This document shows, one piece after another, positions 1 through 6,201 of a stretch of 18,385 nt of DNA (position 1 is the stretch's first letter; the number at the start of each line of letters is the position of its first letter). Origin of the DNA: Treponema sp. (GTDB lineage Bacteria; Spirochaetota; Spirochaetia; Treponematales; Breznakiellaceae). A program made the translations under genes and the position numbers. The stretch covers positions 1 to 18,385 of the forward strand of contig JAISAN010000166.1 of NCBI GenBank assembly GCA_031266635.1, read 5' to 3'. Under the pieces are notes generated by a model, which saw nothing but the letters and a program-made list of their open reading frames with translations, did not search any database and had not been told where the DNA came from.

Positions 1-927
1 GTAAAGCACAAGAACGGCGCGATACGCCGGGTGAACGTGAATATCGCCGCGACAACGGTGGAGAACTACCGCAAACTGCGCGACGCGGGCATCGGCACTT
101 ACATTCTGTTTCAGGAAACCTATGATAAAGCCGGGTATGAGACCCTTCATCCCAAAGGCCCCAAGCACAATTACGCGTACCATACCGAGGCGATGGATAG
201 AGCGATGCGGGGCGGCATCGACGATGTAGGGCTTGGCGTGCTTTTCGGCCTTGAGAATTACGCCTACGAATTCGCGGGCCAACTGATGCACGCAGAACAC
301 CTTGAGGCCGTGTTTGGCGTAGGCCCCCACACGATCAGCGTTCCCCGGGTAAAACCCGCTTACGGCGTTAACCCCGGCTCATTTAACGGCGGCATAAGCG
401 ACGAGCTTTTTGAAAAAATCGCCGCCTGCATTCGCATAGCGGTGCCCTATACCGGCATGATCATCTCGACCCGGGAAGGCCAACAGGTCCGCGAAAAGAT
501 GCTGCAAGCCGGCGTATCCCAGATAAGCGGCGCGTCCCGCACCTCCGTTGGCGGCTACGTCGAAACCCCTGAGGAAGACACCCGGCAGTTTGAAGTATCG
601 GACACCCGGACGCTCGACGAAGTGATACAGTGGCTCATCGGCTTTGGTTATGTTCCGAGCTTTTGCACCGCCTGCTACCGGGAAGGCCGCACCGGCGACC
701 GGTTCATGGAACTCTGCAAACGCAAACAGATACTGAACTGCTGCCACCCCAACGCGCTGATGACCCTCAAGGAATACCTTACCGACTACGCCTCGCCGCA
801 AACCAGAGAAGCCGGGGAGAAGCTGATCGAACAGGAGATGGAACGGATCCCCAAAGAAAAAGTCCGCGATATAGTGCGGAAAAACCTGGGGAACATCGAA
901 AATGGCCAAAGGGACTTTAGGTTTTAG
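1..927 (+). CDS. hydG: [FeFe]-hydrogenase maturase HydG, C-terminal part (5' end outside window)
   Basis: HydG is a radical-SAM tyrosine lyase. It cleaves tyrosine to p-cresol and makes the CO and CN ligands, carried on an Fe-Cys synthon, for the H-cluster of [FeFe] hydrogenase. The frame is open from base 1, so the GTG at 31 is not the real start. About 308 residues are visible of a family length near 470. The N-terminal radical-SAM CX3CX2C motif lies upstream of the window. The TIM-barrel part is clear (YILFQETYDKAGYETLHP, then ISVPRVKPAYG). The C-terminal auxiliary-cluster motif CX2CX22C is intact, from CTAC (about 663) to the second Cys of NCCHPNAL. The stop at 925-927 is followed at once by the ribosome-binding site of hydE, so the two genes are probably co-transcribed. 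hydF and hydrogenase structural genes are not visible. Identification is secure. Confidence 0.96.
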   Translation, partial: VKHKNGAIRRVNVNIAATTVENYRKLRDAGIGTYILFQETYDKAGYETLHPKGPKHNYAYHTEAMDRAMRGGIDDVGLGVLFGLENYAYEFAGQLMHAEHLEAVFGVGPHTISVPRVKPAYGVNPGSFNGGISDELFEKIAACIRIAVPYTGMIISTREGQQVREKMLQAGVSQISGASRTSVGGYVETPEEDTRQFEVSDTRTLDEVIQWLIGFGYVPSFCTACYREGRTGDRFMELCKRKQILNCCHPNALMTLKEYLTDYASPQTREAGEKLIEQEMERIPKEKVRDIVRKNLGNIENGQRDFRF

Positions 928-937
928 GGAGGCATTT

Positions 938-1984
938 GTGGCGGAAACCCACGCGGCCGGGCTGGATGTAACAAGCGATGCCGGGCTTTTGGAACTTATC
1001 GGCGCCGAAGACCCGGAACGGGAAGAGGCCCTCTTTGCCGCGGCCCGGAATGTCCGCGCCGCCTCCTACGGGCAGGATGTGTACTTCCGGGGGCTCATCG
1101 AATTTACCAACCACTGCAAAAACAACTGCTACTACTGCGGCATCCGAAGGGACAACCGCCGGGTGGAACGCTACCGCCTTTCGCCGGAGGGCATCCTGAA
1201 CTGCTGCAAGATGGGGGATCTTCTGGGCTACCGGACCTTTGTGCTTCAGGGCGGGGAAGACCCTTGGTTCACCGATGACCGGATCGTGGAAATATTACAG
1301 GCCATCCGCGGGGAATATCCCGGACACGCCATTACCCTTTCCATCGGGGAACGGAGCCGGGAAAGCTACGAGCGGTTTTTCCGGGCCGGGGCGAACCGCT
1401 ATCTCCTCCGTCACGAGACCGCCGCCGAAGACCACTACCGCAAACTCCACCCCGAAAGCATGAGCCTTAGGGAACGGAAACAATGCCTCGTTAATCTCCG
1501 GGAAATCGGCTATCAGGTGGGGGCGGGCTTTATGGTGGGAACCCCCTTCCAGACCCCCGGACATCTGCTGGCAGATCTCCGGTTTTTACAGGAACTGCGG
1601 CCCCACATGGTGGGGATCGGCCCCTTTATTCCCCAGGCGGACACCCCTTTCGGCGGCTGTCCCCAGGGCAGTCTCCGGCAGACCCTGCGGATGATAGCCC
1701 TCACCCGGCTCCTGCTCCCCCATGCGCTGATCCCCGCTACCACCGCGCTGGGAACCATCTCCCCCACAGGCCGGGAAAAGGGCCTTATGGCGGGGGCCAA
1801 CGTGGTCATGCCCAACCTCTCCCCCAAAAATGTGCGGAAGCTTTACGCCCTCTACGACAACAAAATCTGCACCGGCGATGAGGCCGCCGAATGCCGCCTC
1901 TGCATGGAGGGCCGGATCCGGGATTTCTGCTTTGTCCCCAACCTGGCACGGGGGGACTACGCGGGGGGCGTACCGGCGCCTTAA
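938..1984 (+). CDS. hydE: [FeFe]-hydrogenase maturase HydE (radical SAM)
   Basis: HydE is the second radical-SAM enzyme of H-cluster assembly. It acts on the HydG product to help build the azadithiolate-bridged diiron precursor. The radical-SAM motif CX3CX2C is at Cys60, Cys64 and Cys67 (HCKNNCYYC). A second cluster site, CX7CX2C, lies near residues 320-332 (ICTGDEAAECRLC), as in HydE proteins that keep the auxiliary cluster. The length of 348 residues is normal. I chose the GTG at 938 because GGGAGG (927-932) lies 5 nt upstream of it. The in-frame ATG at 902 would overlap hydG by 26 nt and has no such site. The gene starts 10 nt after the hydG stop. Two perfect hairpins follow before the convergent lptB. 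Confidence 0.95.
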   Translation: MAETHAAGLDVTSDAGLLELIGAEDPEREEALFAAARNVRAASYGQDVYFRGLIEFTNHCKNNCYYCGIRRDNRRVERYRLSPEGILNCCKMGDLLGYRTFVLQGGEDPWFTDDRIVEILQAIRGEYPGHAITLSIGERSRESYERFFRAGANRYLLRHETAAEDHYRKLHPESMSLRERKQCLVNLREIGYQVGAGFMVGTPFQTPGHLLADLRFLQELRPHMVGIGPFIPQADTPFGGCPQGSLRQTLRMIALTRLLLPHALIPATTALGTISPTGREKGLMAGANVVMPNLSPKNVRKLYALYDNKICTGDEAAECRLCMEGRIRDFCFVPNLARGDYAGGVPAP

Positions 1985-2009
1985 CAAGCGCCGCTTTGGG
2001 AGAAATCGT

Positions 2010-2038
2010 GGAGAAAAACCGCTCCGCGGTTTTTCTCC
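2010..2038. repeat. Perfect 13-bp hairpin after hydE (possible bidirectional terminator)
   Basis: Arms 2010-2022 and 2026-2038 pair perfectly around a 3-nt loop. The arms contain an A5 run and the matching T5 run, so on either strand the right arm carries five U before CUCC. This is not a textbook terminator with a U tail outside the stem. Its place 25 nt after the hydE stop, between convergent genes, makes termination the simplest role. It sits 2 nt from a second hairpin. Confidence 0.6.
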
Positions 2039-2040
2039 GA

Positions 2041-2079
2041 GCAACAGATACAAAATCCCGTGGATTTTGTATCTGTTGC
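2041..2079. repeat. 39-nt palindrome (18-bp stem) between hydE and lptB
   Basis: Arms 2041-2058 and 2062-2079 are perfectly complementary around a CGT loop. The element ends one base before the lptB stop codon (2080-2082, minus strand). Its total length and inner AAAATCC/GGATTTT stem resemble the 39-nt palindromes at 11307, 14534 and 15953, although its loop differs. It may act as a terminator or 3'-end stabiliser for lptB. No U tail follows on the minus strand. Confidence 0.6.
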
Positions 2080-2904
2080 CTACATCCTGAATTCGCTGCC
2101 CAGGTATACTTCCCGGACCATCTCGTCGGCGAGGATCACGTCCCGGTCGCCTCTGGCCACGATGGTTCCTTCGTTGATGATAAAGGCTTCGGTGGTGATT
2201 TCCAGGGTATCCCGGACATTGTGGTCGGTGATAAGGATGCCGATGCCCTTTTCGGCAAGGCGGCGGATAATCTGCTTAATCTCGTAGACGGCGATGGGGT
2301 CTATCCCCGCGAATGGTTCGTCCAGCAGCAGAAACTTCGGCTCCGTAGCCAGGGCGCGGGCAATCTCGGTCCGCCGCCGCTCACCGCCGGAAAGGGTAAA
2401 GCCGAATTGGCTCCTGATCCGGGCGATGCCGAATTCGTCCAGCAGGCTTTCCAGCCGCGCCTGTTTTGCGGGTTTATCAATATCCCGGCGGCTCTCCAGA
2501 ATGGCGTAGATGTTCTGCTCCACCGTAAGCTTGCGGAAGATCGACGCCTCCTGGGGCAGATACGCGATCCCCTGCCGGGCTCGGAGGTACATGGGCTTCA
2601 TGGTAATATCCACGCTGTCCATGGTAACAATGCCCTCGGTGGGCCGGTAAAAGCCGACAATCATGTAGAAGATCGTGGTTTTGCCCGCGCCGTTGGGCCC
2701 CAGGAGGCCCGCCACTTCGCCGTTGTGCATGGAAAAATTGACCCCCCGGACCACCTCTTTGCGGCCAAAGCGTTTGTGGAGGTCCATTACCGCCAGGATG
2801 TGCATATCCGGGGCGGCGCGGTCTTCCCCTTCAGGCGCGTCCGTTTCCTCCGGCGGCGGATCAATGATCCCGGATTCAGGCTCCGGCCGGTATTCTTCGC
2901 CCAT
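2080..2904 (-). CDS. lptB: LPS/glycolipid export ABC transporter ATPase LptB
   Basis: LptB is the cytoplasmic ATPase that, with LptF/LptG, extracts lipopolysaccharide or a similar glycolipid from the inner membrane and pushes it along the LptC-LptA bridge. Visible motifs are Walker A GPNGAGKTT (69-77), a Q-loop in AYLPQEAS, the signature LSGGERRR, Walker B FLLLDEPFAG and the switch His in ITDHN. At 274 residues it is longer than the usual roughly 240, because of an acidic, Pro/Glu-rich N-terminal tail of about 33 residues before MHILAVMDL. The start at 2904 is supported by TGATG coupling with the lptA stop. Met34 is a possible alternative but has no visible ribosome-binding site. It is last in the pyrG-lptC-lptA-lptB unit. 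Confidence 0.93.
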   Translation of the reverse strand: MGEEYRPEPESGIIDPPPEETDAPEGEDRAAPDMHILAVMDLHKRFGRKEVVRGVNFSMHNGEVAGLLGPNGAGKTTIFYMIVGFYRPTEGIVTMDSVDITMKPMYLRARQGIAYLPQEASIFRKLTVEQNIYAILESRRDIDKPAKQARLESLLDEFGIARIRSQFGFTLSGGERRRTEIARALATEPKFLLLDEPFAGIDPIAVYEIKQIIRRLAEKGIGILITDHNVRDTLEITTEAFIINEGTIVARGDRDVILADEMVREVYLGSEFRM

Positions 2905-3512
2905 CAGTTTTTTATCGTCCCCGAAACGGAACCTTCCATGGTTACGTCATCGGTATCCAGATCCACCCGGATCCGGTCCGCCCGGAATTCATCGTCTTTT
3001 TTGAAGACCACCGGAAAACCCGAAAGGTCCAGCAATTTTTCGTTCCGGCGGTAGACGGCGTATTCGGAACGGCAGACCATATCATCCTTGAAAAGCCGGA
3101 CCGAAATTTGAAAGACCGTAATCTCCGCCTGATCATCGTATTCGATAAACCGGCCCTTGGCGACGATCTCGTTTTTTTTGTCCTCCAGGGTTGAGTTGCC
3201 CTCCAGCCGGGCTATTTTCAAAGTCCGGTCATAACGGAGGCGGTCGGTCTCAAAAAAAATGTCCTTCTCCTCTTCCTGGCCCCAGACCTTTCCCGAACAG
3301 TCGATAAACTGGTTATCCTCCCCCTGAATCTCAATCTGCTCCGCCTTGAGGACAAGATTGTCCGACCGGACTTCGGCATGGCCCATAAGGATGATAACTT
3401 CTTTCCCCGTTTCCCGGCTGCCGGACATTTTATCCGCCCGGAAGCTAAAGGTATCGGCAAGGGCGGAAACCGCCAAAAAGCAGAATAGTCCCGCAACAAG
3501 GAAAGCTTTCAC
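2904..3512 (-). CDS. lptA: LptA/OstA-like periplasmic glycolipid bridge protein
   Basis: This 202-residue protein has a Sec signal peptide (hydrophobic stretch in residues 2-18, likely cleaved near SALA). The rest is a beta-strand-rich OstA/LptA-type body with the usual opening FRADKMSGSRETG and repeated strand pairs such as ADRIRVDLDTDDVTMEG. LptA monomers carry glycolipid through the periplasm between LptC and LptD. The start is a GTG at 3512 that overlaps the lptC stop by four bases (GTGA). Its TGA shares a base with the lptB ATG. The gene order matches the Lpt cluster known in treponemes. The assignment rests on domain character and on the neighbours, since sequence identity in this family is low. 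Confidence 0.85.
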   Translation of the reverse strand: MKAFLVAGLFCFLAVSALADTFSFRADKMSGSRETGKEVIILMGHAEVRSDNLVLKAEQIEIQGEDNQFIDCSGKVWGQEEEKDIFFETDRLRYDRTLKIARLEGNSTLEDKKNEIVAKGRFIEYDDQAEITVFQISVRLFKDDMVCRSEYAVYRRNEKLLDLSGFPVVFKKDDEFRADRIRVDLDTDDVTMEGSVSGTIKN

Positions 3513-4213
3513 CGGGCGGCCTCCGCCAGAGTTTCGTCTCCGGTATCGCCGGGCAGGTCTTCCAGGGCGATTTCAGCCTCTTCTTCCCCCTCAAGGCCGC
3601 CGGCTTCGGCCTCCTCCGGGCTTTCCTCCTCATCATCATCGTGGATGTAGGTTCCCTCAACTCCGCCCAAAAATTCCCAGGTGCGGCTCCGGGCATTGGC
3701 GGTAAAACCCCAGCCGGTAAAGCTGGTGCCGTTTTCCCGGAGCACATTCACCGGCCCTTCCTTTTCGCCGGATAGAACCCGCTCCCGGTCCTGCCAGTCA
3801 AGCCGCTCGGTTTCAATGGTAATGTCCTCGGAATCCACCGCGATACTGACCCCGCCGCCCAGACGGATGTTTCCCGAATCCAGCTCCACCGACGCGGCGC
3901 CCGCCCGGCCCGCGGCGTTGATGTCCTCCCCGTGGTTCCCGAACTGCTCAAAGGAAAAATCCCGGAGTTCCATAGTCTGCCGCTTTTCGTACCGTTCGGC
4001 CAGTTGGGCCTGAAAACGTACCACCGGATCCGCGCTTCGGACCCGGACATATTCCACATCGTTCATCACAATATCCGGCGTATTCGTATCTTCCACCGGC
4101 GCGTTCCCGTAATCAAAGGTACAGCCCGGCAGGAGGAGAAAAAACATGACCAACAGGGAAGCTCCGGAAACCCAACGGTGGTCAGAGCTTCCCAACATAA
4201 GGTTTTTATTCAT
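3509..4213 (-). CDS. lptC: LptC-like lipoprotein with acidic C-terminal tail
   Basis: This protein of about 234 residues has a lipoprotein signal peptide with lipobox LLPGC near residues 27-31. The middle is an LptC/OstA-type beta-jellyroll region (for example VELDSGNIRLGGGVSIAV and ITIETERLDWQDRERVLSG). LptC normally anchors the periplasmic bridge to the LptBFG transporter through an N-terminal membrane helix, so lipid anchoring here is a variation. The last 45 or so residues are strongly acidic (HDDDEEES, then EGEEEAEIALEDLPGD) and are not part of the usual fold. The ATG at 4213 is chosen; an in-frame GTG lies directly before it. The start is 6 nt after the pyrG stop, and the stop overlaps the lptA start, so translation is probably coupled. 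Confidence 0.82.
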   Translation of the reverse strand: MNKNLMLGSSDHRWVSGASLLVMFFLLLPGCTFDYGNAPVEDTNTPDIVMNDVEYVRVRSADPVVRFQAQLAERYEKRQTMELRDFSFEQFGNHGEDINAAGRAGAASVELDSGNIRLGGGVSIAVDSEDITIETERLDWQDRERVLSGEKEGPVNVLRENGTSFTGWGFTANARSRTWEFLGGVEGTYIHDDDEEESPEEAEAGGLEGEEEAEIALEDLPGDTGDETLAEAAR

Positions 4214-4219
4214 CACTGC

Positions 4220-5845
4220 TCATTCCTGCCTGCCCCCGGCGTCAAAAACCCGGTCCCGGGCGGCGGCCACAAAATCCCGGAACAGGGGGGCGGCGGCGGT
4301 GGGCTTGGACTTGAATTCCGGGTGGAACTGGACGCCCAGGCCCCAGGGATGATCCGGCCATTCCACACATTCCACCAGGCTTTCATCGGGAGTCATGGCG
4401 GCGATTTTCAGCCCCGCTTCAGTCATCTCCTTCCGGTATTTGTTAGAGAATTCATAGCGGTGCCGGTGGCGCTCAAAGATATTTTTTTCCCCGTAAGCCG
4501 CCAGAAGGCGGGTACCCGGCTTCGCCACGGATTCGCTTTTTCCCAGCCGCATGGTTCCTCCGTAATTTTTTATATCCATCTGCTCTTCCAAAAGGCTTAC
4601 CACCGGATGTTTGGAATCCTGGTTGAATTCGGTAGAATCCGCGTCCTCCCAGCCCAGCACCTTCCGGCCCCAGTCAATCACCATGATCTGCATTCCCAGG
4701 CAGATCCCGAAGTAAGGCGTCCCGGTCTGCCGGGCCCAGGCGGAGGCCCGGATCATGCCGTTGATGCCCCGCTGGCCGAAACCGCCGGGAACCAGAATCC
4801 CGTCCACCGCGAGGATCGTTTCGGGCTTGTCCGTTTCCTCAAGCCGGGAGGAGTCGATTTTCACCAGCTCCACCTCAACCCCGCATTCCAGCCCCGCGTG
4901 AAACAGCGCCTCGTATACCGATTTGTAGGCGTCATGGAGTTCCATATATTTCCCCACAATGCCTATTCTGACCTTCCCCTTCCGGGCGGCAAAGCGGTCC
5001 ATCATGGAATACCAGGGCCTGATATCCGCGTGGCGGCTTTCCACCCCCATCTTCCTCAAAACAACCTGGTCCAGCTTCTGGTCAAAAAAAACAATCGGTA
5101 TCTCATAAATGGTAGTATCAACATCGTAAGAAGTAAAGACCGCATCGGGATCCACATTGGTAAAAAGGGCGATTTTCCGGCGGGTCGCCTCATCCAGCAT
5201 GACCGGGGCCCGGCAGATCAGCACATCCGGCTGGATTCCCATTTCCTGCATGGCCTTTACCGAATGTTGGGTGGGCTTGGTTTTAAGTTCCGCCCCGGCC
5301 ACCTCGGGGATCAGGGTCAGGTGAACGGAAAGGGCGTTGTCTTTCCCCGACTCGTGGATAAGCTGGCGGGCGGCTTCCAGAAAGGGAATGGACTCAATAT
5401 CCCCCACCGTGCCGCCGATCTCCACAATCACCACATCCGTGTCGGGGTCTTCCTTTGCCACCGCCAGAATCCGGGCCTTAATCTCATCGGTAATGTGGGG
5501 AATTACCTGAACGCAGCGCCCCAGATACCGGCCCAGCCGCTCCTTGCTGATCACCGATTCGTAAACCTGGCCGGTGGTTATGGAATTGGCCCGGGACAGG
5601 GGGCTGGCGGTAAAGCGGGCGTAATTTCCCAGGTCCAGATCTGTCTCCGCCCCGTCGTCGGTAACATACACCTCGCCGTGCTGATAGGGGCTCATGGTTC
5701 CCGCATCCACATTGATGTACGGATCGCACTTGACCATCCGCACATTGAGCCCCCGGCCCTCCAGCAGCGCCCCCAGGGAAGACGCGGCCACGCCCTTCCC
5801 CAGGCTGGAACAGACCCCCCCCGAGACAAAAATGAACTTGTTCAT
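4220..5845 (-). CDS. pyrG: CTP synthase (glutamine-hydrolysing)
   Basis: PyrG converts UTP to CTP using ATP and glutamine. At 541 residues it is full length. The N-terminal synthase domain shows the P-loop SGGVCSSLGKG (8-18), KCDPYINVDAGTMSP (39-53) and VTDDGAETDLDLG (61-73). The C-terminal class I glutaminase domain has PGGFGQRG, the nucleophile Cys382 in YFGICLGMQ, and the His/Glu pair of QFHPEF near residue 510. The segment after LDLG reads NYARFTASPL, differing from the more common HYERF. There is no Shine-Dalgarno before the ATG at 5845. A strong promoter (5854-5882) ends 8 nt upstream, so the mRNA may be almost leaderless. It is the first gene of the unit with lptC, lptA and lptB. Confidence 0.97.
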   Translation of the reverse strand: MNKFIFVSGGVCSSLGKGVAASSLGALLEGRGLNVRMVKCDPYINVDAGTMSPYQHGEVYVTDDGAETDLDLGNYARFTASPLSRANSITTGQVYESVISKERLGRYLGRCVQVIPHITDEIKARILAVAKEDPDTDVVIVEIGGTVGDIESIPFLEAARQLIHESGKDNALSVHLTLIPEVAGAELKTKPTQHSVKAMQEMGIQPDVLICRAPVMLDEATRRKIALFTNVDPDAVFTSYDVDTTIYEIPIVFFDQKLDQVVLRKMGVESRHADIRPWYSMMDRFAARKGKVRIGIVGKYMELHDAYKSVYEALFHAGLECGVEVELVKIDSSRLEETDKPETILAVDGILVPGGFGQRGINGMIRASAWARQTGTPYFGICLGMQIMVIDWGRKVLGWEDADSTEFNQDSKHPVVSLLEEQMDIKNYGGTMRLGKSESVAKPGTRLLAAYGEKNIFERHRHRYEFSNKYRKEMTEAGLKIAAMTPDESLVECVEWPDHPWGLGVQFHPEFKSKPTAAAPLFRDFVAAARDRVFDAGGRQE

Positions 5846-5853
5846 GTAATACT

Positions 5854-5882
5854 ATTATCATGAGCCGCGCGATTTTGGTCAA
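5854..5882 (-). promoter_or_regulatory. Sigma-70 promoter of pyrG, adjacent to the start codon
   Basis: Read on the minus strand: TTGACC (5882-5877), a 17-nt spacer, then GATAAT (5859-5854). The ATG begins at 5845, leaving 8 nt after the -10 box. A start about 7 nt downstream of the -10 would leave only one to three bases of leader. No Shine-Dalgarno is present in AATAGTATTAC before the ATG. Confidence 0.65.
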
Positions 5883-6059
5883 GGTCGGGCGGGCGGCCCG
5901 ATAATTTTACAGTATCCCCAAACTTACGCCAAAAGAGGGGGGGCCACTTTCCAAACCTTTGTTCCGTACCTCCGCCTTTACTTTGGCCCCGCCCTGGTTC
6001 CAGCCCCGCGCTCCGCTTGGTCTTCCGCCACCCCCCAATTTGGTGACAGGCAACAAATT
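5883..6059. other. Intergenic stretch with no recognised gene
   Basis: This stretch lies between the pyrG promoter and the long hairpin at 6060. It is rich in short C runs and T-rich patches. I see no credible coding frame, tRNA or known riboswitch core in it. Small open frames crossing it lack ribosome-binding sites and recognisable proteins. Confidence 0.5.
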
Positions 6060-6139
6060 CCGAGGATTTTTTTGGAATTCCGACGATCATCTCCAGAGCT
6101 CCGGAAATCGTCTTTGGAACTCCAAAAACCCTTCCTCGG
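6060..6139. repeat. Long imperfect inverted repeat downstream of the LRR gene
   Basis: The left arm begins CCGAGGA (6060-6066), then a T7 run, GGAATTCC and GACGAT. The right arm reads back ATCGTC, TTTGGAACTCC, AAAAA and ends TCCTCGG (6133-6139). The arms pair over most of about 30 positions, with small bulges, around a central segment of roughly 20 nt. It lies 63 nt past the stop of the minus-strand LRR gene and could be its terminator or 3' stabilising structure. The T7 is inside an arm rather than after the stem. Confidence 0.5.
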
Positions 6140-6142
6140 GGG

Positions 6143-6173
6143 ACCGCTAAGAACTTCAGTGTTTAGCGGTTTT
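6143..6173 (+). terminator. Possible short terminator-like hairpin
   Basis: ACCGCTAA (6143-6150) pairs with TTAGCGGT (6163-6170) around a 12-nt loop, and TTTTCTT follows. This looks like a weak intrinsic terminator on the plus strand, but no plus-strand gene lies upstream for several kilobases. It may simply be part of the structured 3' region of the minus-strand LRR gene. Confidence 0.3.
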
Positions 6174-6201
6174 CTTACCCCTTGAAGAAACAGGAGTTGT
6201 C

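Noticed and set aside
902..937. ATG at 902 as the hydE start.
   Set aside because: It overlaps hydG by 26 nt and lacks a ribosome-binding site, while GTG 938 has GGGAGG at good spacing and gives the normal HydE length.
1891..3054. A 387-codon plus-strand frame over the end of hydE and lptB.
   Set aside because: It runs out of frame through hydE, through both hairpins and antisense to lptB, whose ATPase motifs are intact.
3932..5863. A 643-codon open frame on the plus strand opposite pyrG and lptC.
   Set aside because: It is the antisense shadow of pyrG and the start of lptC, which have clear motifs. Its product is low in complexity and matches no family.
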